A DNA stretch of 64,000 nt from Halanaeroarchaeum sp. HSR-CO (GCF_024972755.1 NZ_CP087724.1:2480001-2544000), one strand, 5' to 3'. Numbered from the stretch's first letter, positions 24,998 through 35,556 are shown. Program-made: numbers and translations. Notes: generated by a model not told the origin, from the sequence alone.

Positions 24998-26662
24998 TTA
25001 AGAGCGTCGGGAGTCCTCGGCGACGAAGAAGACGAGCGGTCGGCTGTGGAGATACCCCTGGTGGGTGACCCGTTCGTACCCGTCGAGCCGATAGCCGACC
25101 TCGTCGGCGTCCTCCTCGAGGGCGATGACCACCGGCGGCGGATTCTCGTCGAGTCGCGAGAACGACGTCGTACTCGAGACGTTGGCGTCGTACAACGTGA
25201 AGTACCACGGCAGCGGTAGCCGCTCGAACCAGCCGTCGTACCCACCGGTCTCGATGTCGTGGGTCAGCGTCTGGTGTTCGTCGCCTTCCGCGTAGAACTC
25301 GTCCCCGAAGAAGATGACGTCCACACCCTCGTTCGCGTCGGCGATGGCCGCTATCTCGTCGAGCGTCGGTTTCATATCGCCAGCTGGTTGGGCGTACTGC
25401 ACGAGTTCGTTGTCCGGCGACTGCGGCGCGAGATAACTCGTCGAGACCGTCGCGCCCGCCGGCACGCTGGCGGCGAGCAACAGGACGACCGCCGCGATGG
25501 CGACGGTCGTTCGGTCACCGGACTCGTGTGCGGACCGGAGGTTGCGATAGACGAGCGAGAGCCCGACAGCCGCCGGAATCGCGAGGGGAACGAGAACGTG
25601 GACGGCACTCCAGGGGGCCTTGATGTCCGAGACGATGGCGTACCCCACGATACTGGCCATGCCCCAGTAGAAGGCGAACGCGACCAGGTCCCGAGGTTCG
25701 CGCTCGCCGTACCGGTCACCGACGAAGCCGACGATGGAGAACGCGAACGTGGTCGCTCCACCGACGAAGACGACACGGAGGAGGTGACCCAGGTACTCCA
25801 CCGTCGAGTGTTCTTGCATACTCGTACTGCCCCAGAGGTCGAGGAACTCCTCCGTCGTGCCCATCGTCGCGGCCTGGAGGACCGAGGGGAGCTGGACGGG
25901 GTTCGCGAGAGCCTGGTAGAGGTCCGGTTTCGGCGCGTAGAAGGCGACGAAGACGACGGCGAGTTCGACTATGCCGACGACGATGGGAGTCTTCCATCGC
26001 CAGAGTCCCCGCCCGATGGACAGGAGTTCGCGTTTCGCCACGGCGACTGGGTCCGCCTCACGATACCGGGCGCCCAACAGCCGATAGTCACCGAGGAGCA
26101 CCAGCGCACCCAGCCAGGCGATGGGGTACAGCAGGACGTTCTCCTTGGTGGTCGCCGCCAGACCGTACAGCGGCGCCCCGAGGAGGAGATAGCGTGCCTT
26201 CCCCGTGTCCATCGCCCGGACGAACAGGCCGAGTGCGGTGACGGCGAATGCCGCCAGCAGTACGTCGTTGCGCATGAACCGCGAGTAGTACACCAGGACC
26301 GGGTTCCCGGCGAGGAGCAGGCCCAGGGCGATGACCTCCGTGTCGCGCAGCCGAGAGCGGAACAACAGCGCGGCGAGGGGGAACAGCCCGCCGACGACCG
26401 CGACAACCAGTCGGGCGGTGAAATCCGAGGGGCCGAGGACGGAGAAGACGACCCCGTTGACGTGCGGGAGGAACGGGCCGTGGATGATCGGCCGATACTG
26501 CCAGGCCTCGACGGCCATGTAGTGCAGGATCCAGTGGGCGACCCGCGCTTCGTCCTGGTGGGCGACGCGGGCACCGAGCCACGCGACTCTGAGGAGCAGG
26601 GCGACCGCTACGACGAGGAGAAGGGCGACTGGAGGACGCCGGAGATGCCGCAACCGTCCCAT
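24998..26662 (-). CDS. Agl23-like membrane protein (TIGR03663 family)
   Basis: 554 residues with about 12 membrane segments, built like a GT-C glycosyltransferase: first periplasmic loop with HQDEARVAHWILHY (residues 35-48) supplying the acidic residue, PVLVYYSRFMRNDVLL in the next helices, and TTKENVLLYPIAWL. The C-terminal ~140 residues are extracytoplasmic and soluble. I recognise this layout as the family named flippase activity-associated protein Agl23, linked in haloarchaea to N-glycosylation lipid handling. No other agl gene is close. Confidence 0.85.
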   Translation of the reverse strand: MGRLRHLRRPPVALLLVVAVALLLRVAWLGARVAHQDEARVAHWILHYMAVEAWQYRPIIHGPFLPHVNGVVFSVLGPSDFTARLVVAVVGGLFPLAALLFRSRLRDTEVIALGLLLAGNPVLVYYSRFMRNDVLLAAFAVTALGLFVRAMDTGKARYLLLGAPLYGLAATTKENVLLYPIAWLGALVLLGDYRLLGARYREADPVAVAKRELLSIGRGLWRWKTPIVVGIVELAVVFVAFYAPKPDLYQALANPVQLPSVLQAATMGTTEEFLDLWGSTSMQEHSTVEYLGHLLRVVFVGGATTFAFSIVGFVGDRYGEREPRDLVAFAFYWGMASIVGYAIVSDIKAPWSAVHVLVPLAIPAAVGLSLVYRNLRSAHESGDRTTVAIAAVVLLLAASVPAGATVSTSYLAPQSPDNELVQYAQPAGDMKPTLDEIAAIADANEGVDVIFFGDEFYAEGDEHQTLTHDIETGGYDGWFERLPLPWYFTLYDANVSSTTSFSRLDENPPPVVIALEEDADEVGYRLDGYERVTHQGYLHSRPLVFFVAEDSRRS

Positions 26663-26790
26663 TGGGACAGACTATCCCTCCATCGAAATATACGCTTTCT
26701 GTTGTCGAGACCGAGGGTCGTGCTGTCGTCCGGAACGGGCACGCGCCGTCCCAAACACCTATCGGGGCGGCCGTCCAATCGAAGAACCAC

Positions 26791-27012
26791 ATGGACGCAG
26801 AAGACATCCAGGCGATGCTCGAGAAAAACGGTGAGGTAATGGTGGCAGTCACGGAGTTCGACGTACCACTCGAACTGCACCTCCACGACACCGAGGTCAC
26901 CGAGGACATGGTTCGCCTCGAACTCACCGACGGCAAACTCAAGTTCGACGTCGACGAGGTCGTCGGCGCCTGGCAGCACACCCACTCGCTGGCCGACTTC
27001 GGCCTCGAGTGA
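26791..27012 (+). CDS. 73-aa conserved haloarchaeal protein
   Basis: Sequence starts MDAEDIQAMLEKNGEVMVAV; very acidic, with TEFDVPLELHLHDTEV and LELTDGKLKFDVDEVVGAWQ. It looks like a small all-beta or alpha/beta domain with histidines (HLHD, QHTHS). I recall close homologues in many haloarchaea but no function. It is divergent from the Agl23-like gene and 125 bp ahead of the thiolase on the same strand. Confidence 0.7.
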   Translation: MDAEDIQAMLEKNGEVMVAVTEFDVPLELHLHDTEVTEDMVRLELTDGKLKFDVDEVVGAWQHTHSLADFGLE

Positions 27013-27137
27013 GCGGCTAACCACTCGCGGTCCCCGACCGCAGAGACCCGCTCGACGACTCGAATCGGCCGATAAACCGCTCGCGGATTGCGAGGGGTTC
27101 TGTTGGCTTTATTGTGGTGGATTGCCCACCACTGGGT

Positions 27138-28280
27138 ATGCCATCCGAAACCACACCGGTCATCGCCGAAGCGGTCCGGACACCACAGGGCAAAGAGGAC
27201 GGGGTCTTCGCCGACACTCGAACCGAGGACCTCTCGGTCCCGCTCATCGATCACATCCTCGAGACAAACGGCCTCGAAAGCGAGGACATCGACGACCTCA
27301 TGTGGGGCGTCGCCAACCAGAGCGGCGACCAGGACAACAACGTGGCCCGGGTCATCGCCCTCCTCTCGGAGTTAGGTGAGAGGACGCCCGCGACCACCAT
27401 CAACCGCTGGTGTGCCTCCTCGATGCAGTCCATCATGTCCGCCAGCGACGCCATCCGTGCCGGTCAGCGCCAGGCCATCATCGCCGGCGGGGCCGAGAAC
27501 ATGTCGCGTGTGCCCATGCAGGCGGGCTACGAGCACCTCCACCCGGCGCTCAGCGAGCACTACAACGTCCCCGAACTCCAGATGGGGATGACCGCCGAGG
27601 CCGTCGCCGAACGCTACGACGTCTCCCGCGAGGAGCAGGACGAGTACGCCCTGCAGAGCCAGCAGCGGGCCGCGGACGCCACCGATTCCGGCAGATTCGA
27701 CGACGAGATCCTCCCCATCGAGACCGACGACGGCCTCGTCGAGGAGGACGAGGGCATCCGCCGAGACACGACGATGGAGGCCCTCCAGCAGCTGCCGACC
27801 GTCTTCAAAGGCGACGGCACGGTCACGCCCGGTAACGCGTCGCAGATCTCCGATGGTGCGTCGGCGACGCTGGTGACGAGCGAGGCGTTCGCCGAGGAAC
27901 ACGACCTCGAGATCATGGCCTACGTCGGCGACCACAACGTGGCCGGCGTCGACCCCCGCGTGATGGGTATCGGGCCGGTACCAGCGACCCGCGGCCTCCT
28001 CGAGCGCACCGGCGAATCCATCGACGACTTCGACCTCGTCGAGTTGAACGAGGCGTTCGCCTCACAGACCGTCTACGCGCGAGACGAACTCGGGATCGAC
28101 AACGACATCTTCAACGTGAACGGCGGGGCCATCGCCCTCGGCCACCCGCTCGGGGCGAGCGGGGCACGCCTGCCGGTGACGCTGCTCCACGAGATGGAAA
28201 AGCGGGACGCAGAGAAGGGGCTGGCGACGCTCTGTGTCGGGTTCGGTCAGGGCGGCGCGATGACGTTCGAGCGGAAGTGA
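27138..28280 (+). CDS. Acetyl-CoA C-acyltransferase (thiolase)
   Basis: 380 residues, complete type II thiolase: catalytic Cys92 in [15 protein letters not shown] (304-308), His336 in GHPLGASG, and the second Cys366 in CVGFGQGGA. It condenses two acetyl-CoA or cleaves 3-ketoacyl-CoA, serving beta-oxidation, polyhydroxyalkanoate or mevalonate routes; sequence alone does not separate these. ATG at 27138; monocistronic. Acyl-CoA ligase and the partial enoyl-CoA hydratase elsewhere in the window are compatible with beta-oxidation. Confidence 0.94.
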   Translation: MPSETTPVIAEAVRTPQGKEDGVFADTRTEDLSVPLIDHILETNGLESEDIDDLMWGVANQSGDQDNNVARVIALLSELGERTPATTINRWCASSMQSIMSASDAIRAGQRQAIIAGGAENMSRVPMQAGYEHLHPALSEHYNVPELQMGMTAEAVAERYDVSREEQDEYALQSQQRAADATDSGRFDDEILPIETDDGLVEEDEGIRRDTTMEALQQLPTVFKGDGTVTPGNASQISDGASATLVTSEAFAEEHDLEIMAYVGDHNVAGVDPRVMGIGPVPATRGLLERTGESIDDFDLVELNEAFASQTVYARDELGIDNDIFNVNGGAIALGHPLGASGARLPVTLLHEMEKRDAEKGLATLCVGFGQGGAMTFERK

Positions 28281-28364
28281 GTCGGTCGGCGGTTCGGGTA
28301 CGGACTCCGAGGAACCGATTTTCTCGCACGGTTCGATAGCAGAATCGGGAGCCCGAAGACAGCA

Positions 28365-30209
28365 TCAGTGACAGGACTCGATTGCCTCTTTGACCGCGTC
28401 GCGCTGGCCGACGAAGGTGAGGTGATCGCCTCGTTGGAGCGTGAAATCCGAATCGGGCATCTTGTTCTCGTCCCCCCGGCTGACCAGCGCGATGATCACG
28501 CCTCCCGGGAGGCGGTCGTCGAGTTCACCGATGGTCTTCCCGACGAGCGAGGAGTCGGTGAGTTCTGCTTCCTGGACGTCGCCGGTTCGACCCAGTTCGG
28601 TCATCCAGTTGGCGAGCGCCGGGCGTTCGATAAGGTTGTCGATACCCCACGCGGTCGCCATCGCCGACGAGACCGTTCGAACGCCGAGGTCCTCGAACGC
28701 ATCCACGTTGGCAGGGTTGTTCGCCCGGGCGATGATCGTCTCCACGTCGAATTTCGCCTCCGCGAGTTGGGAGACGAGGAGGTTCACGTCGTCGTCACCC
28801 GTGGCGGCCACGACGATCTTCGCCCGTTCGATCCCGGCGTCCCGGAGTTCCTCGGTATCCGTCCCGTCGCCGTGGTGGACTGTGAACCCCAGGTCCCTGG
28901 TCGTTTCGAGCATCTCCTGGTCCTGTTCGACGATCACGACGTTTTCGCCGCGCTCTTCGAGACGCTCGGCGAGCGCCCGGCCGACGGTACCGCCGCCGAT
29001 GATGAGTACACGCATGGGTATGATGTCGAGTCGGTCCGCGAGTGGACGGGCTAGACTGCCTTCGACGACCACGGTCAAGAAGATGACGAGGAAGACGACG
29101 CCGACCAGCACGCCCGCCGCGTCCTCCCGGCCGATGGCCTGTAGCTGGACCGCGAACAACGTCGCGACGGAGGCCGGGATGATGCCGCGCGGTCCGACGA
29201 AGCTCATGAAGAGCCGTTCGTTGAACAGCAAGCGCTCGCCGTGGGTCGAGGCGAGCACACCGATCGGTCGGATGACGAGGGCGACGGCGGCGGCGATGGC
29301 CAGGCCCGGTATCCCCAACCTAATCAGGTCCGCGAAGGACAGGAGCGCCGCCAGGGCGATGAACACGAACGAGAGGACGATCAGCGTGATGTCGCCCTTG
29401 AAGGATTCTATTTCGGATTCGTATGGGAGATCGGCGTTTCCGAGCAACATCCCGGCCGTCGCCACGGCGGCGATGCCAGCCTCGCTCGCGAGTGTATCCG
29501 CGGCCCCGTAGGCCACGAGGGCCCCAGCGAGCACGATCAGGCGGGCGTGCTGCGGGGCGTTGTTCGGCGAGAGATCCACGTACCTGAGGGCGTACCATAC
29601 GATGGCCGCGACGAGCATCCCGACCACGATGCCGATTCCCAGCCGTGAGGCGAAGTTCCCGACGAGCGTCATCGCCGGTTGGTCAGGATTCACGACGACC
29701 TCGAAGACGACGATTGCCAGGATGGCGGCCGTCACGTCGTTGACGACCCCCTCCGTCTCGAGGGCGGCACCGACGCGGTCCCGGACGGGCACGACCTCCA
29801 GAATCGGCGTGATGACCGTCGGCCCGGTCGCGATGAGCAACGACCCCACGAGGAAGGAGACCCCCCAGTGGACGTCCAAGAGGAAGTGAACGACTGTTGC
29901 GGTTCCGGCCAGGGCGACGACAGCGCCGACGGTCACGAGTCGGATCGTCGCCCCTGGAGACTCCCTGAGTTTCGATATCTTGAGGTGAAACGCCCCCTCG
30001 AAGACGATGATAGCCACCGAGAGGCCGACGATGGCCGACAGCGCCCCGAAGGAGTCGCTGGTCACGAATCCGATTCCTTCCGGCCCGAGGACGACCCCCG
30101 CGGCCAGCAGGAAGACGACACTCGGAATCTGTAATCGGTCTGCGAGCACCTGGGCTGCGACCCCGATGGCGATGATGGCAGCGACGGTCGGTATCACCGG
30201 TGAACTCAT
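28365..30209 (-). CDS. CPA-type cation/proton antiporter with C-terminal TrkA-N domain
   Basis: 614 residues. Residues 1-~390 hold about 12 membrane segments of the Na/H exchanger fold, including ATGPTVITPILEVV and ETEGVVNDVTAAILAIVVFE (the double-residue ion site region). Residues ~395-520 are a TrkA-N/RCK Rossmann domain with MRVLIIGGGTVGRALAERLE and acidic strand end VVIVEQD, followed by a TrkA-C domain. The RCK part probably gates transport by NAD(H) or another nucleotide. ATG at 30209 is preferred to a GTG three codons upstream. Expected to exchange Na or K for protons, important in high salt. Confidence 0.92.
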   Translation of the reverse strand: MSSPVIPTVAAIIAIGVAAQVLADRLQIPSVVFLLAAGVVLGPEGIGFVTSDSFGALSAIVGLSVAIIVFEGAFHLKISKLRESPGATIRLVTVGAVVALAGTATVVHFLLDVHWGVSFLVGSLLIATGPTVITPILEVVPVRDRVGAALETEGVVNDVTAAILAIVVFEVVVNPDQPAMTLVGNFASRLGIGIVVGMLVAAIVWYALRYVDLSPNNAPQHARLIVLAGALVAYGAADTLASEAGIAAVATAGMLLGNADLPYESEIESFKGDITLIVLSFVFIALAALLSFADLIRLGIPGLAIAAAVALVIRPIGVLASTHGERLLFNERLFMSFVGPRGIIPASVATLFAVQLQAIGREDAAGVLVGVVFLVIFLTVVVEGSLARPLADRLDIIPMRVLIIGGGTVGRALAERLEERGENVVIVEQDQEMLETTRDLGFTVHHGDGTDTEELRDAGIERAKIVVAATGDDDVNLLVSQLAEAKFDVETIIARANNPANVDAFEDLGVRTVSSAMATAWGIDNLIERPALANWMTELGRTGDVQEAELTDSSLVGKTIGELDDRLPGGVIIALVSRGDENKMPDSDFTLQRGDHLTFVGQRDAVKEAIESCH

Positions 30210-30349
30210 CGAACGCACTCCAGTCCTGCCATTCCAGAACCACGTTGTGAGTGTACGACGTTAAAAGGGTTGGAACCGAACCGTGCCAGCATCGATCCCG
30301 TTTCGACGGCTGGAATGGCTTCCTGGAGGGGCGCGGGGCCGTCGTTCGT

Positions 30350-32293
30350 CTACTCCTCTTCGTAGATCATGTTCACCTGATCCGCGTACCGGTCCAGGAT
30401 GTTCCGGCGTTTTTTCTTCATCGTGGGCGTCAGCATCTCGTTGTCCTCGGTGAACTCCTCCGGGACGATGCGGAACTGCTTGATCTGCTCGTACCCCTCG
30501 AATCCCTCGTTGACCTCGTCGACCTCCGCCTGAATGCGTTCCTCGACGGCGTCATCCCGGCAGATTGCCCGGGGTTCGTCGGGTAGATCGATGCCTTCCT
30601 TCTCGGCCCACTTGCGGACGCCCTCGAAGTTGGGAACGATGAGCGCACTCACGAACTTCTGGTCGTCGCCCATCACGAAGGCCTGCTCGACGAGCGTGCT
30701 CGGCGCGAAGGCGTCCTCGATGGGGCCGGGGGCCACGTTCTTCCCGGTCGAAAGCGTGAGGATGGACTTCGCGCGCTCAAGGAAGGTGATGTAGCCGTCC
30801 GAGCGCAGGTCGACGACGTCGCCGGTCCGGAACCAGCCGTCCTCGGTGAAGGCCTCCGCGGTCTCGTCGGGGAGCTGCCAGTACCCCTGGAAGACGTTGG
30901 GGCCCTTGACCAGCAGTTCGCCGGCGGTCCCGTCGGCATCCTCCAGTTGCTGTGGTGAGGCGATGGACTCGTCCACTCTGACCGCCTCGTCGATGACCGG
31001 CGGTCCGATGGTCCCGACCTTTGGCTCCTCCGGGGGGTTGACGCTGATCACCGGGGCGGTCTCGGTCAGGCCGTAGCCCTCCAGGATGGGCAATCCCATA
31101 CCGTGATAGAGCGAGCACAGCTCCGCCGAGAGGCTACCGCCACCGGAGATGAAGAACTCGATGTTGCCGCCGAGGGCCTCCCGTACTTGCGAGAAGACGA
31201 GGCGGTCCGCGATGGCCCGTTTCAGCGAGAGGAGCGGCCCCGGTGAGTCGGCCAGGTGATAGTCCTGGCCCACCCCGGTCGCCCAGTGGAAGATCCGCGC
31301 CTTCACTGGCGATTCGGTGGCCTGCTCGCGGATGGCGTCGTAGAGGCGCTCGTAGACCCGGGGGACGCTTGTCCCCGAGGTCGGTTTGACGAGCTGGAAG
31401 TCCTCGCGGAGCGTGTCGGGGTCCTCGGCGTAGCAGACGTGTGCCCCGCTCGCGAACTGCAGGAAGTGTCCGGCGAGCCGTTCGAAGACGTGCGCCAGCG
31501 GGAGGAAGGATAGGGTCCGCGAATCGCTGGTGATGGCCGGGACGTCCTCGTCCTTGTCCGGGCGCGGGGCGTAGCGGGCACGGGTCTGGTTGACGTTCGA
31601 CCGGAAGTTCCAGTGGCTCAACTCGACCCCCTTCGGCTTGCCCGTCGTCCCGGAGGTGTAGATGAGACTCGCCAGGTCCTCGACGTCCCGGTCGTCGATC
31701 CAGGACTCGTACGCGTCGGGATCCCAGGCCGCCTCGCCCATCTCGTACAGGTCGGCCATCGTGTAGATGTCGTCGCGTCCCTGGTCGTCGACTTCGTCCA
31801 TCGCCACGACGAACTCCACGTCGAGGTCGTCTTCGACCGCGAGTACCCGGTCGAGCATCGACTGGTTCTCCACCACGACGCCCATCGACCCGGAGTCGCC
31901 GAGCAGGTGTCTCGTCTGGCGCTCCGAGGAACTCGCGTAGACGGTCGTGATGATGGCGCCGACCGAGAGGAGCGCGAAGTCGGTCTGGGCCCATTCCATG
32001 CGCGTGTGCGAGAAGATTCCAACCCTGTCGTCCGCTTCGACGCCGAGTTCGCGAAAGCCGGCGGCGAACCTGCGGACGAGGTGGCGCATCTCGTCGTAGG
32101 TGAGCTCCGCGAACTCGCCGTCCGGTGCCGGGTCGAGGACGCCTGGCGTCAGCGTCCGGTCGTAGATACCTCCCTTGTAGCCCTGGGCGGGATTGTCTGG
32201 ATGTCGGGCCGCCGCGTCCTCGAACATCCGGGCGAGGGTCGTCTCGCCGATCACCTCGTCGTCGTACTCGCGCTCCGCCTCTTGCCAGTCCAT
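30350..32293 (-). CDS. Long-chain acyl-CoA synthetase (AMP-forming)
   Basis: 647 residues. Activates fatty acids with ATP to acyl-AMP then acyl-CoA. The AMP-binding P-loop is LIYTSGTTGKPKGVELSH (213-230), followed by the A5-type GYGLTETAP, the A7/A8 core TGDVVDLRSDGYITFLERAK and a C-terminal lysine-containing LTPTMKKKRRNI. Length and the FACL-type N-terminus (RMEWAQTDFALLSVG) fit long-chain synthetases. Start ATG at 32293 is chosen; a GTG at 32302 would touch the stop of the upstream MBL gene. The MBL gene ends about 10 bp upstream, so the two form an operon. Confidence 0.93.
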   Translation of the reverse strand: MDWQEAEREYDDEVIGETTLARMFEDAAARHPDNPAQGYKGGIYDRTLTPGVLDPAPDGEFAELTYDEMRHLVRRFAAGFRELGVEADDRVGIFSHTRMEWAQTDFALLSVGAIITTVYASSSERQTRHLLGDSGSMGVVVENQSMLDRVLAVEDDLDVEFVVAMDEVDDQGRDDIYTMADLYEMGEAAWDPDAYESWIDDRDVEDLASLIYTSGTTGKPKGVELSHWNFRSNVNQTRARYAPRPDKDEDVPAITSDSRTLSFLPLAHVFERLAGHFLQFASGAHVCYAEDPDTLREDFQLVKPTSGTSVPRVYERLYDAIREQATESPVKARIFHWATGVGQDYHLADSPGPLLSLKRAIADRLVFSQVREALGGNIEFFISGGGSLSAELCSLYHGMGLPILEGYGLTETAPVISVNPPEEPKVGTIGPPVIDEAVRVDESIASPQQLEDADGTAGELLVKGPNVFQGYWQLPDETAEAFTEDGWFRTGDVVDLRSDGYITFLERAKSILTLSTGKNVAPGPIEDAFAPSTLVEQAFVMGDDQKFVSALIVPNFEGVRKWAEKEGIDLPDEPRAICRDDAVEERIQAEVDEVNEGFEGYEQIKQFRIVPEEFTEDNEMLTPTMKKKRRNILDRYADQVNMIYEEE

Positions 32294-32302
32294 GTCATGC
32301 AC

Positions 32303-33214
32303 CTACGCGTCATTGCTCTTAAGATATCGTAAAACTCCACGAACGTTCATTCCAGTTTCGGCCGACGCCTTGATCGTCCCCCAGGTGCCCTCCATCTCGT
32401 TGTTCTCGACGAAGTGCTCGACCACTGCGTCCTCGTCGTCCAGTTCCTCGAGGCGGGCTTCGACGGCCTCGACCCAGTCCACGATGACCTGCTCGTACTC
32501 CGCGAGGGTGGCCTGTGGATCCTCGTCGACCGGCCCGAAGTGTGGGTAGAGCAAGACCTCGGGGTTCAGGTCGGCGACGGTCTGGACGTCCTCGAGGACG
32601 AGTTCCAGGTCGAAGTTCGGCGGCGGCGAGGTCTCCCGAATCCGGTCCTGCTCGGGGACCCAGATGCCCGCCGCGTCGGCGACGTAGACCGCCGCGTCCG
32701 CCGCCTCGTGGAAGACGACCTGGTGGGGGGCGTGTCCCGGAGCGTGGAGTGCCGTCAGTTCCCGATCGCCGAGGTCGATGACGTCCCCGTCGGTGAGTTC
32801 CGTGATCCGGTCCTCGGGAACGGGTTTCGGGTCGGTGTAGAACTGCCACTGCTCGCCGACTGCGGCCTTCGTCCCCTCGACGAGTCTACTCGGGTCGACG
32901 AGATGGGGCGCGCCGATCTCGTGGACGTAGACCTCGGCGTTCGGCGCGGCCTCGGCCAGGAACCCCGCCCCGCCGGCGTGGTCGAGGTGGACGTGCGTGG
33001 GCGCGATGACCTCGAGGTCCGCCAGGTCGATACCCACAGACTCGATGGCGTCGGTGACCCGCTCCCAGTGTGTGCCGATACCCGTGTCCACGACCGCCGG
33101 TCGCTCGGCGTCGACGATGTAGACGGCGCCGTACTCCGGGGTGTCGTACATCCCGGTGTCGACGTAGTAGACGTCGGTGGCCGATTCGACTTCGAAGACC
33201 TCGACAGGTGCCAT
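32303..33214 (-). CDS. MBL-fold hydrolase next to acyl-CoA synthetase
   Basis: 303 residues. Metal motif THVHLDHAGGAG (His/His/Asp/His), later HAPGHAPHQVVF and VYVADAAG (Asp) and LYPHFGPVDED (His). The C-terminal ~90 residues form an extra helical domain, as in the group of MBL proteins seen with acyl-CoA genes; a thioesterase-like or lactonase activity is possible but not shown. It precedes the acyl-CoA synthetase with ~10 bp spacing and is divergent from serS. Confidence 0.87.
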   Translation of the reverse strand: MAPVEVFEVESATDVYYVDTGMYDTPEYGAVYIVDAERPAVVDTGIGTHWERVTDAIESVGIDLADLEVIAPTHVHLDHAGGAGFLAEAAPNAEVYVHEIGAPHLVDPSRLVEGTKAAVGEQWQFYTDPKPVPEDRITELTDGDVIDLGDRELTALHAPGHAPHQVVFHEAADAAVYVADAAGIWVPEQDRIRETSPPPNFDLELVLEDVQTVADLNPEVLLYPHFGPVDEDPQATLAEYEQVIVDWVEAVEARLEELDDEDAVVEHFVENNEMEGTWGTIKASAETGMNVRGVLRYLKSNDA

Positions 33215-33387
33215 TGCCCGACATGGCGGGCCGCGGCGGCAAAAGGGTTCGGCAGTCGGCGGCGCCGGACGGCGCCACCCGGCTCACGCATCGCTCGTCC
33301 CTCGCTCCCCGCTCGCTCATCCGGAGATGCCCTGCGGGCATCTCCCGTCCGATACGGTTTTGCCACACCCACCAGAACACACGCCCA

Positions 33388-34746
33388 ATGATTTCCAGGC
33401 AGTATCTCCGCGACCACCCCGACGAGGTCCGACAGAACCTCGCGGACCGCGGCGTGACCGACGTCGACCTCGACGCCGTCCTCGAGGTCGACGAAGCGTG
33501 GCGCGAGTTGAAGGCGCGTGGCGACGAACTCCGCCACGAACGAAACGAAGTGAGCGAGCGCATCGGCGAACTCAAGCAGGCGGGCGAGGACGAGGAGGCC
33601 GAAGCGGCCATCGAGCGCTCCCAGGACCTCAAAGCGGAGATCGAATCGGTCGAGGAGCGGGCCGACGAGCTCGAAGCGCAACTCGAACGCCACCTGCTCG
33701 AGATCCCCCAGATGCCCCAGGACGACGTCCCCGTCGGCGATGACGAGGCCGACAACGTCGAGGTCCGCCGCTGGGGGTTCGACGACCGCCGTGAAATCCC
33801 CGACGAGGTCGAACCCCACTACGACCTGGGCGAGCGCATGGACATCATCGACGAGGAGCGGGGTGCGAAGGTGAGTGGCTCTGGCTTCTACTTCCTCAAA
33901 GGGGACGGCGCCAGACTGGAACACGCGCTCATCCAGTTCATGCTCGACGTCCACCGCGAGCAGGACTACGTCGACGTCTTCCCACCGATCCCGGTCAACT
34001 CCGAGGCCATGACCGGCACGTCACAACTGCCGAAGTTCGAGGAGGACATGTACAAACTGGAAGGTGACGATCTCTGGCTGTGTCCCACCGCCGAGGTCCC
34101 GGTGACCAACATGTACGCCGGCGACGTCCTCCTCAAAGAGGACCTGCCGGTCAAACACCAGGCGTACACGCCGAACTTTCGGCGGGAGGCGGGCGAGCAC
34201 GGTACCGAGACGCGAGGCATCGTCCGGGTCCACCAGTTCAACAAGGTCGAACTCGTCAACTTCGTCGAACCCGAGAACAGCGACGAACGACTCGAGGCCC
34301 TGCTCGACGAAGCCGAGGAAGTCATCCGTCGCCTCGGACTCCCCTACCGCATCCTCTCGCTCTGTACCGGCGACCTGACCTTCGCCTCGGCGAAGACCTA
34401 CGACATCGAGGTGTGGGCACCCGGTGACGACATGCCCGACGGCCCGGACGAGGGCGGACGCTGGCTCGAGGTGTCGAGCGCCTCGAACTTCGAGGACTTC
34501 CAGGCCAGGCGGGCCGGGCTCCGCTACCGGCCAGAGCGCCACGAGAGCGCGGAGTACCTGCACACGCTGAACGCCTCCGGGACGGCCATCGGTCGCGTGA
34601 TGGTCGCCATCCTCGAGTACTACCAGAACGAGGACGGCACCGTGACCGTGCCCGAAGTCCTCCGCCCGTACATGGACGGGCAGGAAGTCATCGAGGGCCA
34701 CGAACCGCTCGGCGAGAGCGCCGTGGGTGCGGGCCGTCGGGACTGA
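33388..34746 (+). CDS. serS: Seryl-tRNA synthetase
   Basis: 452 residues. N-terminal antiparallel coiled coil (residues ~30-105, long Glu/Arg/Lys heptads) that grips the tRNA-Ser variable arm, then a class II catalytic core with motif 2 FRREAGEHGTETRGIVRVHQF and motif 3 near RVMVAILEYYQNEDG. It is the common bacterial-type SerRS, not the methanogen form. ATG at 33388 is the only start giving the family N-terminus MISRQYLRDHPDEVRQNL. Divergent from the MBL gene; Tsr3 follows 51 bp later. Confidence 0.96.
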   Translation: MISRQYLRDHPDEVRQNLADRGVTDVDLDAVLEVDEAWRELKARGDELRHERNEVSERIGELKQAGEDEEAEAAIERSQDLKAEIESVEERADELEAQLERHLLEIPQMPQDDVPVGDDEADNVEVRRWGFDDRREIPDEVEPHYDLGERMDIIDEERGAKVSGSGFYFLKGDGARLEHALIQFMLDVHREQDYVDVFPPIPVNSEAMTGTSQLPKFEEDMYKLEGDDLWLCPTAEVPVTNMYAGDVLLKEDLPVKHQAYTPNFRREAGEHGTETRGIVRVHQFNKVELVNFVEPENSDERLEALLDEAEEVIRRLGLPYRILSLCTGDLTFASAKTYDIEVWAPGDDMPDGPDEGGRWLEVSSASNFEDFQARRAGLRYRPERHESAEYLHTLNASGTAIGRVMVAILEYYQNEDGTVTVPEVLRPYMDGQEVIEGHEPLGESAVGAGRRD

Positions 34747-34797
34747 CCGGGCCGTCGCGCCGAAAACCGTTACCCCGTGGACCGAATAGCCCCGGGT

Positions 34798-35313
34798 GTG
34801 GACGTACACGTCAGGTACGAGGGCGACGACGACCCCGAGAAGTGCACGGCACGGAAACTCTCGCGGTTCGACATGGCCGACCTCCACCGGTCGAATCGCG
34901 GGACGCCGTACGGGGTGGTCCTCGACCCCTTCGCCGAGCAGGCGCTGTCGCCGGCCGATCGATCCATCGCCGACGTGCTGGTGGCCCTGGACGTCTCCTG
35001 GGAGACGGCGGAAGCCGAAGGGGTCGCCCTGCCCGGAGAACACCGCGCCCTGCCGTACCTGGTCGCGGCGAACCCCGTGAACTTCGGACGGCCGTTCCGG
35101 CTGACGACCGTCGAGGCGCTCGCCGCAGCACTCGTCATCCTCGGCGACCGCGACCACGCCGAGTCGCTGCTCTCGAAGTTCACGTGGGGTGAGACCTTCC
35201 TCGAGTTGAACGAGGAACCGCTCCGCCGGTACGCCGACTGCGAGGACTCGCGCGAGGTGGTCGCCATCCAGGAGGAGTACCTGCATCGCGGCACAGCGGA
35301 GTCGGTAGAGTAG
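34798..35313 (+). CDS. tsr3: Tsr3-type rRNA aminocarboxypropyltransferase (DUF367)
   Basis: 171 residues. Transfers the 3-amino-3-carboxypropyl group of SAM to a hypermodified small-subunit rRNA uridine. Landmarks: [20 protein letters not shown] (4-23), [18 protein letters not shown] (81-98), [15 protein letters not shown] and [19 protein letters not shown]. The GTG at 34798 matches the family start ([12 protein letters not shown]); a GTG at 34777 in the same frame would add 7 atypical residues. It lies between serS and L40e, all on the plus strand. Confidence 0.92.
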   Translation: MDVHVRYEGDDDPEKCTARKLSRFDMADLHRSNRGTPYGVVLDPFAEQALSPADRSIADVLVALDVSWETAEAEGVALPGEHRALPYLVAANPVNFGRPFRLTTVEALAAALVILGDRDHAESLLSKFTWGETFLELNEEPLRRYADCEDSREVVAIQEEYLHRGTAESVE

Positions 35314-35377
35314 AACCGGGAAACGGACACGAACACGGTTGGTAACGCTTAACCGCGCCCCGGTCGAAGGCGAGGTA

Positions 35378-35527
35378 ATGACAGAGACCATGTCCGTCGA
35401 GGACCGTCTGCTGGGCAAGCAGATCTGTATGCGGTGTAACGCCCGCAACCCGAAGGGTGCAAAACAGTGTCGCAAGTGCGGCTACAAGAAGCTCCGACCG
35501 AAGGCCAAAGAACGGCGTGCGACGTAA
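35378..35527 (+). CDS. rpl40e: 50S ribosomal protein L40e
   Basis: 49 residues. Zinc ribbon of L40e: [20 protein letters not shown] with cysteines 17, 20, 31 and 34, and the conserved basic tail [12 protein letters not shown]. It binds the large subunit. ATG at 35378, with an in-frame ATG four codons on. It follows tsr3 by 64 bp. Confidence 0.95.
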   Translation: MTETMSVEDRLLGKQICMRCNARNPKGAKQCRKCGYKKLRPKAKERRAT

Positions 35528-35556
35528 TCCGGTCGGGTAGCACCGGGCCCACTCGC